From positions 15,322,060 through 15,386,059 of the forward strand of contig OZ038529.1 of the NCBI GenBank assembly GCA_964036665.1: 64,000 nt of DNA. The letters run 5' to 3'. Shown here in pieces: positions 51,376 to 63,810 of this stretch; position 1 is the first letter of the stretch; every line of letters begins with the position of its first letter. The notes below the pieces were generated by a model. It did no database searches, was not told the DNA's origin, and worked only from the letters and a program-made list of their open reading frames with translations. Both the position numbers and the translations under genes were made by a program. The DNA comes from Gordius sp. MW1 (taxonomy: Eukaryota; Nematomorpha; Gordioida; Gordea; Gordiidae).

Positions 51376-53509
51376 TCTCGCAGCTTAAAACCTCTTTGCG
51401 GAAGTCAATCGAGGATAATAGGATTCTCAAATTGGCTTACTTTTATATATTTTTTTACGCTCTTTCACATAAAATCGAAAAAAATAAATATTTTTACCTC
51501 CAAATTTTTTACATATTTTTCTTTGAACCGTATTCATCCGATGAAAGTGGTCGTTTTCAGACGTGGTTTCTATGATCCCAAGTAAAAATTTATCAGAATC
51601 TGAAAACTATTACTTTGAAATCATGATCGCATAGAGCCATTTTCAAAAATTAAGCACTCACGTTGCGATACAACAAGCTAATCGCAACAATAAAACGTTG
51701 TCTATTGTCAAAATGATAGTTCTCGCAGCTTAAATCCTCTTTTCTGGAGTCAATCGAAGATAATAGGATTCTCAAGTTGGCTTACTTTTATATATTTTTT
51801 CATGCTCTTTCACATAGAATCGAAAAAAATAAATATTTTTACCTTAAAATTTTTCACATATTTTTCTTTTAACCGTATGCATCCGATGAAAATTGTCGTT
51901 TTCAGACGTGGTTTTGATGATAAAAAGTAAAAATTTATCAGAAGCAGAAAACTATTACTTTGAAATCATAATCGCATAGAGCAGTTTTCGAAAATTCAGC
52001 ACTCACGTTGCGATACAACAAACTAATCGCAACAATAAAACGTTGTCTTTTGTCAAAATAATAGTTCTCGCAGCTTAAAACCTCTTTTCGGAAGTCAATC
52101 GAGGATAATAGGATTCTTAAATTGGCTTACTTTTATATATTTTTTCATGCTCTTTCACATAGAGTTGAAGAAAATAAATATTTTTACCTCAAAACTTTTC
52201 ACATATTTTTCTTTCAACCGTATGCATCCGATGAAAGTTGTCGTTTTCAGACGTGGTTTTGATGATAAAAAGTAAAAATTTATCAGAAGCAGAAAACTAT
52301 TACTTTGAAATCATGATCGCCTAATGCATTTTTGAAAAATTAAGCACTCACGTTGCGATACAACAAACTAATCGCAACAATAAAACGTTGTCTTTTGTCA
52401 AAATGATAGTTCTCGCAGCTTAAAACCTCTTTGCGGAAGTCAATCGAGGATAATAGGATTCTCAAATTGGCTTACTTTTATATATTTTTTTACGCTCTTT
52501 CACATAGAAACGAAAAAAATAAATATTTTTACCTCAAAATTTTTCACATATTTTTATTTGAACCGTATTCATTCGATGAAAGTGGTCGTTTTCAAACATG
52601 GTTTCTATGATCCAAAGTAAAAATTTATCAGAAGCAGAAAACTATTACTTTGAAATCATGATCGCCTAATGCATTTTTGAAAAATTAAGCACTCACGTTG
52701 CGATACAACAAACTAATCGCAACAATAAAACGTTGTCTTTTGTCAAAATGATAGTTCTCGCAGCTTAAAACCTCGTTGCGGATGTCAATCGAGGATAATA
52801 GGATTCTCAAATTGGCTTACTTTTATATATTTTTTTACGCTCTTTCACATAGAATCAAAAAAAATAAATATTTTTACCTCCAAATTTTTCACATATTTTT
52901 CTTTGAATTGTATTCATCCGATGAAAGTGGTCGTTTTCAGACGTGGTTTCTATGATCCCAAGGAATAATTTATCAGAATCTGAAAACTATTATTTTGAAA
53001 TCATGATCGCATAATGCATTTTTGAAAAATTAAGCACTCACGTTGCGATAACAAACTATTCGCAACAATAAAACGTTGTCTTTTGTCAAAATGATATTTC
53101 TCGCAGCTTAAAACCTCTTTGCGGAAGTCAATCGAGGATAATAGGATTCTCAGATTGTCTTACTTTTATATATTTTTTTACGCTCTTTCACATAGAATCG
53201 AAAAAAATAAATATTTTTACCTCAAAATTTTTCAAATATTTTTCTTTGAACCGTATTCATCCGATGAAAGTGGTCGTTTTCAGAAGTGGCTTCTATGATC
53301 CCAAGTAAAAATTTATCAGAATCTGAAAACTATTACTTTGAAATCATGATCGCATAGAGCCATTTTTGAAAATTAAGCACTCACGTTGCGAACAACAAAT
53401 TAATCGCAACAATAAAACGTTGTCTTTTGTCAAAATGATAGTTCTCGCAGCTTAAATTCTCTTTTCGGAAGTCAATCGAGGATAATAGAATTCTCAAATT
53501 AGCTTACTT
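51376..53509. repeat. 11-mer duplication, second copy, first part
   Basis: This stretch follows the first copy monomer for monomer apart from a divergent patch at about 51,860-51,955. Its beginning (51,353-51,844) is also repeated at 56,517-57,008 (offset 5,164, that is 3,788 plus 1,376), including CACATAAAATCG and TTTTCTGGAGTCAATCG. Confidence 0.8.
51860..51955. repeat. Conversion-like patch inside duplicated segment
   Basis: On both sides the sequence matches the 47.7-48.5 kb copy at offset 3,784, but here it reads TTTTAACCGTATGCATCC, GTGGTTTTGATGATAAAAAG and ATCAGAAGCAGAAAAC, where the partner at about 48,076-48,171 has TTTGAACCGTATTCATCC, GATGTTTCTATGACCCCAAG and ATCAGAATCTAAAAAC. The patch resembles the tail of the next monomer type (about 52,215-52,300, GGTTTTGATGAT). 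An internal replacement with unchanged flanks and length fits non-crossover gene conversion. Confidence 0.7.
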
Positions 53510-56500
53510 TTATATATTTTTTCATGCTCTTTCACATAGAGTCGAAGAAAATAAATATTTTTACCTCAAAACTTTTCACATATTTTTCTTTCAACCGTAT
53601 GCATCCGATGAAAGTTGTAGTTTTCAGACGTGGTTTCGATGATAAAAAGTAAAAATTTATCAGAAGCAGAAAACTATTACTTTGAAATCATGATCGCCTA
53701 ATGCATTTTTGAAAAATTAAGCACTCACGTTGCGATACAACAAACTAATCGCAACAATAAAACGTTGTCTTTTGTCAAAATGATAGTTCTCGTAGCTAAA
53801 CCTCTTTGCGGAAGTCAATCGAGGATAATAGGATTCTCAAATTGGCTTACTTTTATATATTTTTTTACGCTCTTTCACAAAGAATCGAAAAAAATAAATA
53901 TTTTTACCTCTAAACTTTTCACATATTTTTCTTTGAACCGTATTCATCCGATGAAAGATGTCGTTTTCAGACATGGTTTCTATGATCCCAAGTAAAAATT
54001 TATCTGAATCTGAAAACTATTACTTTGAAATCATGATCGCATAGAGCCATTTTCAAAAATTAAGCACTCACGTTGCGATACAACAAACTAATCGCAACAA
54101 TAAAACGTTGTCTTTTGTCAAAATGATAGTTCTCGCTGCTTAAAACCTCTTTTCGGAAGTATGTCGAGGATAATAGGATTCTCAAAGTGGCTTACTTATA
54201 TATATTTTTTCATGCTATTTCACATAGAATCGAAAAAATAAATATTTTTACCTCAAAATTTTTCACATATTTTTCTTTCAACCGTATGCATCCGATGAAA
54301 GTTGTCGTTTTCAGACGTGGTTTCCACGATAAAAAGTAAAAATTTATCAGAAGCAGAAAACTATTACTTTAAAATCATGATCGCATAATGCATTTTTGAA
54401 AAAGTAAGCACTCACGTTGCGATACAACAAACTAATCGTATCAATAAAACGTTGTCTTTTGTCAAAAGGATAGTTCTCGCAGCTTAAAACCTCTTTGCGG
54501 AAGTCAATCGAGGATAATAGGATTCTCAAATTGGCTTACTTTTATATATTTTTTTACGCTCTTTCACATAGAATCGAAAAAAATAAATATTTTTACCTCA
54601 AAATTTTTCACATATTTTTCTTTGAACCGTATTCATCCGATGAAAGTGGTCGTTTTCAGACGTGGCTTCTATGATCCCAAGTAAAAATTTATCAGAATCT
54701 GAAAACTATTACTTTGAAATCATGATCGCATAGAGCCATTTTTGAAAATTAAGCACTCACGTTGCGAACAACAAACTAATCGCAACAATAAAACGTTGTC
54801 TTTTGTCAAAATGATAGTTCTCGCAGCTTAAATTCTCTTTTCGGAAGTCAATCGAAGATAATAGAATTCTCAAATTGACTTACTTTTATATATTTTTTCA
54901 TGCTCTTTCACATAGAGTCGAAGAAAATAAATATTTTTACCTCAAAACTTTTCACATATTTTTCTTTCAACCGTATGCATCCGATGAAAGTTGTAGTTTT
55001 CAGACGTGGTTTCGATGATAAAAAGTAAAAATTTATCAGAAGCAGAAAACTATTACTTTGAAATCATGATCGCCTAATGCATTTTTGAAAAATTAAGCAC
55101 TCACGTTGCGATACAACAAACTAATCGCAACAATAAAACGTTGTCTTTTGTCAAAATGATAGTTCTCGTAGCTAAACCTCTTTGCGGAAGTCAATCGAGG
55201 ATAATAGGATTCTCAAATTGGCTTACTTTTATATATTTTTTTACGCTCTTTCACAAAGAATCGAAAAAAATAAATATTTTTACCTCTAAACTTTTCACAT
55301 ATTTTTCTTTGAACCGTATTCATCCGATGAAAGATGTCGTTTTCAGACATGGTTTCTATGATCCCAAGTAAAAATTTATCTGAATCTGAAAACTATTACT
55401 TTGAAATCATGATCGCATAGAGCCATTTTCAAAAATTAAGCACTCACGTTGCGATACAACAAACTAATCGCAACAATAAAACGTTGTCTTTTGTCAAAAT
55501 GATAGTTCTCGCTGCTTAAAACCTCTTTTCGGAAGTATGTCGAGGATAATAGGATTCTCAAAGTGGCTTACTTATATATATTTTTTCATGCTATTTCACA
55601 TAGAATCGAAAAAATAAATATTTTTACCTCAAAATTTTTCACATATTTTTCTTTCAACCGTATGCATCCGATGAAAGTTGTCGTTTTCAGACGTGGTTTC
55701 CACGATAAAAAGTAAAAATTTATCAGAAGCAGAAAACTATTACTTTAAAATCATGATCGCATAATGCATTTTTGAAAAAGTAAGCACTCACGTTGCGATA
55801 CAACAAACTAATCGTATCAATAAAACGTTGTCTTTTGTCAAAAGGATAGTTCTCGCAGCTTAAAACCTCTTTGCGGAAGTCAATCGAGGATAATAGGATT
55901 CTCAAATTGGCTTACTTTTATATATTTTTTTACGCTCTTTCACATAGAATCGAAAAAAATAAATATTTTTACCTCAAAATTTTTCACATATTTTTCTTTG
56001 AACCGTATTCATCCGATGAAAGTGGTCGTTTTCAGACGTGGCTTCTATGATCCCAAGTAAAAATTTATCAGAATCTGAAAACTATTACTTTGAAATCATG
56101 ATCGCATAGAGCCATTTTTGAAAATTAAGCACTCACGTTGCGAACAACAAACTAATCGCAACAATAAAACGTTGTCTTTTGTCAAAATGATAGTTCTCGC
56201 AGCTTAAATTCTCTTTTCGGAAGTCAATCGAAGATAATAGAATTCTCAAATTGACTTACTTTTATATATTTTTTCATGCTCTTTCACATAGAGTCGAAGA
56301 AAATAAATATTTTTACCTCAAAACTTTTCACATATTTTTCTTTCAACCGTATGCATCCGATGAAAGTTGTAGTTTTCAGACGTGGTTTCGATGATAAAAA
56401 GTAAAAATTTATCAGAAGCAGAAAACTATTACTTTGAAATCATGATCGCCTAATGCATTTTTGAAAAATTAAGCACTCACGTTGCGATACAACAAACTAA

Positions 56501-56540
56501 TCGCAACAATAAAACGTTGTCTTTTGTCAAAATGATAGTT
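53510..56540. repeat. 4-mer HOR, period 1,376 bp, ~2.2 copies
   Basis: 53,510-54,885 is repeated as 54,886-56,261, and the match continues to about 56,540. Markers at 1,376: CTCGTAGCTAAACC (about 53,789 and 55,165), CAGACATGG, TTTATCTGAATCTG, GAAGTATGTCGAGG, AAAAGGATAG (about 54,468 and 55,844) and CTAATCGTATCAATAA. I found no difference between the two copies on reading. Monomers carrying CAGACATGG and AAAAGGATAG are private to this array, whereas the 50-kb relative has CAGACGTGG and AAAATGATAG, so those changes predate the 4-mer duplication. Confidence 0.9.
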
Positions 56541-57008
56541 CTCGCAGCTTAAAACCTCTTTGCGGAAGTCAATCGAGGATAATAGGATTCTCAAATTGGC
56601 TTACTTTTATATATTTTTTTACGCTCTTTCACATAAAATCGAAAAAAATAAATATTTTTACCTCCAAATTTTTTACATATTTTTCTTTGAACCGTATTCA
56701 TCCGATGAAAGTGGTCGTTTTCAGACGTGGCTTCTATGATCCCAAGTAAAAATTTATCAGAATCTGAAAACTATTACTTTGAAATCATGATCGCATAGAG
56801 CCATTTTCAAAAATTAAGCACTCACGTTGCGATACAACAAGCTAATCGCAACAATAAAACGTTGTCTATTGTCAAAATGATAGTTCTCGCAGCTTAAATC
56901 CTCTTTTCTGGAGTCAATCGAAGATAATAGGATTCTCAAGTTGGCTTACTTTTATATATTTTTTCATGCTCTTTCACATAGAATCGAAAAAAATAAATAT
57001 TTTTACCT

Positions 57009-59580
57009 TCAAATTTTTTACATATTTTTCTTTGAACCGTATTCATCCGATGAAAGTGGTCGTTTTCAGACGTGGTTTCTATGATCCCAAGTAAAAATTT
57101 ATCTGAATCTGAAAACTATTACTTTGAAATCATGATCGCATAGAGCCATTTTCAAAAATTAAGCACTCACGTTGCGATACAACATACTAATCGCAACAAT
57201 AAAACGTTGTCTTTTGTCAAAATGATAGTTCTCGCAGCTTAAAACCTCTTTTCGGAAGTATGTCGAGGATAATAGGATTCTCAAAGTGGCTTACTTATAT
57301 ATATTTTTTTACGCTCTTTTACATAGAATCGAAAAAAATAAATATTTTTACCTCAAAATTTTTCACATATTTTTCTTTGAACCGTATTCATCCGATGAAA
57401 GTGGTCGTTTTCAGACGTGGCTTCTATGATCCCAAGTAAAAATTTATCAGAATCTGAAAACTATTACTTTGAAATCATGATCGCATAGAGCCATTTTTGA
57501 AAATTAAGCACTCACGTTGCGAACAACAAACTAATCGCAACAATAAAACGTTGTCTTTTGTCAAAATGATAGTTCTCGCAGCTTAAATTCTCTTTTCGGA
57601 AGTCAATCGAGGATAATAGAATTCTCAAATTAGCTTACTTTTATATATTTTTTCATGCTCTTATAGAGTCGAAAAATATAAATATTTTTACCTCCAAATT
57701 TTTGATATATTTTTCTTTGAACCGTATTCATCCGATGAAAGTGGTCGTTTTCAGACGTGGTTTCTATGATCCCAAGTAAAAATTTATCAGAATCTAAAAA
57801 CTATTACTTTGAAATCATGATCGCATAGAGCCATTTTCAAAAATTAAGCACTCACGTTGCGATACAACAAGCTAATCGCAACAATAAAACGTTGTCTATT
57901 GTCAAAATGATAGTTCTCGCAGCTTAAATCCTCTTTTCGGGAGTCAATCGAAGATAAAAGGATTCTCAAGTTGGCTTACTTTTATATAGTTTTTCATGCT
58001 CTTTCACAAAGAATCGAAAAAAATAAATATTTTTACCTTAAAATTTTTCACATATTTTTCTTTGAACCGTATTCATCCGATGAAAGTTGTCGTTTTCAGA
58101 CGATGTTTCTATGACCCCAAGTAAAAATTTATCAGAATCTAAAAACTATTACTTTGAAATCATAATCGCATAGAGCAGTTATCAAAAATTCAGCACTCAC
58201 GTTGCGATACAACAAACTAATCGCAACAATAAAACGTTGTCTTTTGTCAAAATAATAGTTCTCGCAGCTTAAAACCTCTTTTCGGAAGTCAATCGAGGAT
58301 AATAGGATTCTCAAATTGGCTTACTTTTATATATTTTTTTACGCTCTTTCACATAGAATCGAAAAAAATAAATATTTTTACCTCAAAATTTTTCACATAT
58401 TTTTCTTTGAACCGTATTCATCCGATGAAAGTGGTCGTTTTCAGACGTGGTTTCTATGATCCCAAGTAAAAATTTATCAGAAGCAGAAAACTATTACTTT
58501 GAAATCATGATCGCCTAATGCATTTTTGAAAAATTAAGCACTCACGTTGCGATACAACAAACTAATCGCAACAATAAAACGTTGTCTTTTGTCAAAATGA
58601 TAGTTCTCGCAGCTTAAAACCTCTTTGCGGAAGTCAATCGAGGATAATAGGATTCTCAAATTGGCTTACTTTTATATATTTTTTTACGCTCTTTCACATA
58701 GAATCAAAAAAAAAAAATATTTTTACCTCCAAATTTTTCACATATTTTTCTTTGAACCGTATTCATCCGATGAAAGTGGTCGTTTTCAGACGTGGTTTCT
58801 ATGATCCCAAGTAATAATTTATCAGAATCTGAAAACTATTATTTTGAAATCATGATCGCATAATGCATTTTTGAAAAAGTAAGCACTCACGTTGCGATAA
58901 CAAACTATTCGCAACAATAAAACGTTGTCTTTTGTCAAAATGATATTTCTCGCAGCTTAAAACCTCTTTGCGGAAGTCAATCGAGGATAATAGGATTCTC
59001 AGATTGGCTTACTTTTATATATTTTTTTACGCTCTTTCACATAGAATCGAAAAAAATAAATATTTTTACCTCAAAATTTTTCACATATTTTTCTTTAAAC
59101 CGTATTCATCCGATGAAAGTTGTCGTTTTCAGACGTGGTTTCTATGATCCCAAGTAAAAATTTATCAGAATCTGAAAACTATTACTTTGAAATCATGATC
59201 GCATAGAGACATTTTTAAAAATTAAGCACTCACGTTGCGATACAACAAACTAATCACAACAATAAAACGTTGTCTTTTGTCAAAATGATAGTTCTCGCAG
59301 CTTAAATCCTCTTTTCGGAAGTCAATCGAGGATAATAGGACTCTCAAATTGGCTTACTTATATATATTTTTATATGCTCTTTCACATAGAATCGAAAAAA
59401 TAAATATTTTTACCTCAAAATTTTTCACATATTTTTCTTTCAACCGTATGCATCCGATGAAAGTTGTCGTTTTCAGACGTGGTTTCCATGATAAAAAGTA
59501 AAAATTTATCAGAATCAGAAAACTATTACTTTGAAATCATGATCGCATAATGCATTTTTAAAAAATTAAGCACTCACGTT
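57009..59580. repeat. Domain C satellite after the 11-mer block
   Basis: About 7.5 monomers. They include GAAGTATGTCGAGG (about 57,257), a CAACAAGCTAATCG/GTCTATTGTC monomer (about 57,870) and a beta-tail monomer with CAAAATAATAG (about 58,249). One unit has a short deletion at about 57,661, where CTCTTTCACATAGAG is reduced to CTCTTATAGAG. No HOR is obvious and nothing else is present. Confidence 0.7.
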
Positions 59581-60175
59581 GCGATAACAAACTATTCGCT
59601 ACAATAAAACGTTGTCTTTTGTCAAAATGATATTTCTCGCAGCTTAAAACCTCTTTGCGGAAGTCAATCGAGGATAATAGGATTCTCAGATTGGCTTACT
59701 TTTATATATTTTTTTACGCTCTTTCACATACAATCGAAAAATATAAATATTTTTACCTCAAAATTTTTCACATATTTTTCTTTGGACCGTATTCATCCGA
59801 TGAAAGTTGTCGTTTTCAGACGTGGTTTCTATGATCCCAAGTAATAATTTATCAGAATCTGAAAACTATTATTTTGAAATCATGATCGCATAGAGCCATT
59901 TGCAAAAATTAAGCATCACGTTGCGATACAACAAACTAATCGCAACAATAAAACTTTGTCTTTTGTCAAATGATAGTTCTCGCAGCTTAAAACCTCTTTT
60001 CGGAAGTCAATCGAGGATAATAGGATTCTCAAATTGGCTTACTTTTATAAATTTTTCCATGCTCTTTCACATAGAATCGAAAAAAATAAATATTTTTACC
60101 TCAAAATTTTTCACATATTTTTCTTTCAACCGTATGCATCCGATGAAAGTTGTCGTTTTCAGACGTGGTTTCCAT
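59580..60175. repeat. Domain C pair copied at 62,651-63,246
   Basis: The offset is 3,071 bp (nine monomers, with short indels). Shared rare variants are CCATTTGCAAAAATTAAG (about 59,896 and 62,967), AAAACTTTGTC, GTCAAATGATA and TTTATAAATTTTTCC. Several substitutions separate the copies (CATACAATCG, TACTATGATCC, CGTATGCAACC), so the event is older than the 1,376- and 1,703-bp duplications. Confidence 0.7.
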
Positions 60176-62650
60176 GATAAAAAGTAAAAATTTATCAGAA
60201 TCAGAAAACTATTACTTTGAAATCATGATCGCATAATGCATTTTTAAAAAATTAAGCACTCACGTTGCGATAACAAACTATTCGCTACAATAAAACGTTG
60301 TCTTTTGTCAAAATGATATTTCTCGCAGCTTAAAACCTCTTTGCGGAAGTCAATCGAGGATAATAGGATTCTCAAATTGGCTTACATTTATATATTTTTT
60401 TACGCTCTTTCACAAAGAATCGAAAAAAATAAATATTTTTACCTCTAAACTTTTCACATATTTTTCTTTGAACCGTATTCATCCGATGAAAGATGTCGTT
60501 TTCAGACGTGGTTTCTATGATCCCAAGTAAAAATTTATCTCAATCTGAAAACTATTACTTTGAAATCATGATCGCATAGAGCCATTTTCAAAAATTAAGC
60601 ACTCACGTTGCGATACAACAAACTAATCGCAACAATAAAACGTTGTCTTTTGTCAAAATGATAGTTCTCGCAGCTTAAAACCTCTTTGCGGAAGTCAATC
60701 GAGGATAATAGGATTCTCAAATTGGCTTACTTTTATATATTTTTTTACGCTCTTTCACATAGAATCGAAAAAAATAAATATTTTTACCTCAAAATTTTTC
60801 ACATATTTTTCTTTGAACCGTATTCATCCGATGAAAGTGGTCGTTTTCAGACGTGGTTTCGATGATAAAAAGTAAAAATTTATCAGAAGCAGAAAACTAT
60901 TACTTTGAAATCATGATCGCTTAATGCATTTTTGAAAAATTAAGCACTCACGTTGCGATACAACAAACTAATCGCAACAATAAAACGTTGTCTTTTGTCA
61001 AAATGATAGTTCTCGCAGCTTAAAACCTCTTTGCGGATGTCAATCGAGGATAATAGGATTCTAAAATTGGCTTACTTTTATATTTTTTTACGCTCTTTCA
61101 CATAGAATCGAAAAAAATAAATATTTTTACCTCCAATTTTTTACATATTTTTCTTTGAACCGTATTCATCCGATGAAAGTGGTCGTTTTCAGACGTGGTT
61201 TCTATGATCCCAAGTAAAAATTTATCAGAATCTGAAAACTATTACTTTGAAATCATGATCGCATAGAGCCATTTTTAAAAATTAAGCACTCACGTTGCGA
61301 TACAACAAGCTAATCGCAACAATAAAACGTTGTCTATTGTCAAAATGATAGTTCTCGCAGCTTAAATCCTCTTTTCGGGAGTCAATCGAAGATAATAGGA
61401 TTCTAAAGTTGGCTTACTTTTATATATTTTTTCATGCTCTTTCACATAGAATCGAAAAAAATACATATTTTTCTTTCAACCGTATGCATCCGATGAAAGT
61501 TGTCGTTTTCAGACGTGGTTTTGATGATAAAAAGTAAAAATTTATCAGAAGCAGAAAACTATTACTTTGAAATCATGATCGCCTAATGCATTTTTGAAAA
61601 ATTAAGCACTCACGTTGCGATACAACAAACTAATCGCAACAATAAAACGTTGTCTTTTGTCAAAATGATAGTTCTCGCAGCTTAAAACCTCTTTGCGGAA
61701 GTCAATCGAGGATAATAGGATTCTCAAATTGGCTTACTTTTATATATTTTTTTACGCTCTTTCACATAGAATCGAAAAAAATAAATATTTTTACCCCAAA
61801 ATTTTTAACATATTTTTCTTTGAACCGTATTCATCCGATGAAAGTGGTCGTTTTCAGACGTGGTTTCTATGATCCCAAGTAAAAATTTATCAGAATCTGA
61901 AAACTATTACTTTGAAATCATGATCGCATAGAGCCATTTTTAAAAATTAAGCACTCACGTTGCGATACAACAAACTAATCGCAACAATAAAACGTTGTCT
62001 TTTGTCAAAATGATAGTTCTCGCAGCTTAAATTCTCTTTTCGGAAGTCAATCGAGGATAATAGAATTCTCAAATTAGCTTACTTTTATATATTTTTTCAT
62101 GCTCTTTCACATAGAGTCGAAGAAAATAAATATTTTTACCTCAAAACTTTTCACATATTTTTCTTTCAACCGTATGCATCCGATGAAAGTTGTCGTTTTC
62201 AGACGTGGTTTTGATGATAAAAAGTAAAAATTTATCAGAAGCAGAAAACTATTACTTTGAAATCATGATCGCCTAATGCATTTTTGAAAAATTAAGCAAT
62301 CACGTTGCGATACAACAAACTAATCGCAACAATAAAACGTTGTCTTTTGTCAAAATGATAGTTCTCGCAGCTTTAAACCTCTTTTCGGAAGTCAATCGAG
62401 GATAATAGGATTGTCAAATTGGCTTACTTTTATATATTTTTTCATGCTCTTTTATATAGAATCGAAAAAAATAAATATTTTTACCTCAAAATTTTTCACA
62501 TATGTTTCCTTGAACCGTATTCATCCGATGAAAGTTGTCGTTTTCAGACGTGGTTTCTATGATCCCAAGTAAAAATTTATCAGAATCTAAAAACTATTAC
62601 TTTGAAATCAAAATCGCATAGAGCCATTTTTGAAAATTAAGCACTCACGT
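60176..62650. repeat. Domain C satellite with a 25-bp-deleted monomer
   Basis: About seven monomers of mixed domain C type. One unit lacks about 25 bp near 61,463, where GAAAAAAATA joins directly to CATATTTTTC, so the AATATTTTTACCTC block is missing. Another has TTTTATATTTTTTTACGC (4 bp shorter) at about 61,076. The rest is ordinary satellite. Confidence 0.7.
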
Positions 62651-63370
62651 TGCGATAACAAATTATTCGCAACAATAAAACGTTGTCTTTTGTCAAAATG
62701 ATATTTCTCGCAGCTTAAAACCTCTTTGCGGAAGTCAATCGAGGATAATAGGATTCTCAGATTGGCTTACTTTTATATATTTTTTTACGCTGTTTCACAT
62801 AGAATCGAAAAAAATAAATATTTTTACCTCAAAATTTTTCACATATTTTTCTTTGGACCGTATTCATCCGATGAAAGTTGTCGTTTTCAGACGTGGTTAC
62901 TATGATCCCAAGTAATAATTTATCAGAATCTGAAAACTATTATTTTGAAATCATGATCGCATAGAGCCATTTGCAAAAATTAAGCATCACGTTGCGATAC
63001 AACAAACTAATCGCAACAATAAAACTTTGTCTTTTGTCAAATGATATTTCTCGCAGCTTAAAACCTCTTTGCGGAAGTCAATCGAGGATAATAGGATTCT
63101 CAAATTGGCTTACTTTTATAAATTTTTCCATGCTCTTTCACATAGAATCGAAAAAAATAAATATTTTTACCTCAAAATTTTTCACATATTTTTCTCTCAA
63201 CCGTATGCAACCGATGAAAGTTGTCGTTTTCAGACGTGGTTTCGATGATAAAAAGTAAAAATTTATCAGAATCAGAAAACTATTACTTTAAAATCATGAT
63301 CGCATAGTGCATTTTTGAAAAATTAAGCACTCACGTTGCGATACAACAAACTAATCGCAACAATAAAACG

Positions 63371-63810
63371 TTGTCTTTTGTCAAAATGATAGTTCTCGTA
63401 GCTAAACCTCTTTGCGGAAGTCAATCGAGGATAATAGGATTCTCAAATTGGCTTACTTTTATATATTTTTTTACGCTCTTTCACATAGAATCGAAAAAAT
63501 AAATATTTTTACCTCTAAACTTTTCACATATTTTTCTTTGAACCGTATTCATCCGATGAAAGATGTCGTTTTCAGACGTGGTTTCTATGATCCCAAGTAA
63601 AAATTTATCTGAATCTGAAAACTATTACTTTGAAATCATGATCGCATAGAGCCATTTTCAAAAATTAAGCACTCACGTTGCGATACAACAAACTATTCGC
63701 AACAATAAAACGTTGTCTTTTGTCAAAATGATAGTTCTCGCAGCTTAAAACCTGTTTTCGGAAGTATGTCGAGGATAATAGGATTCTCAAAGTGGCTTAC
63801 TTATATATAT
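63371..63810. repeat. Partial further copy of the 1,376-bp HOR unit
   Basis: It carries CTCGTAGCTAAACC, ACCTCTAAACTTTTC, AAGATGTCG, TTTATCTGAATCTG and GAAGTATGTCGAGG in the same order as 55,141-55,580 (offset 8,230, then 8,229 after one A is lost). It has CAGACGTGG like the 50-kb copy, so it derives from the older form. The window ends about 190 bp later, in ordinary satellite. Confidence 0.75.

Noticed and set aside
61076-61086. TTTTATATTTT, a match to the budding-yeast replication origin core
   Set aside because: Expected by chance in A/T-rich DNA, present here only because of a 4-bp deletion in one monomer, and the motif applies to Saccharomyces-type origins only.
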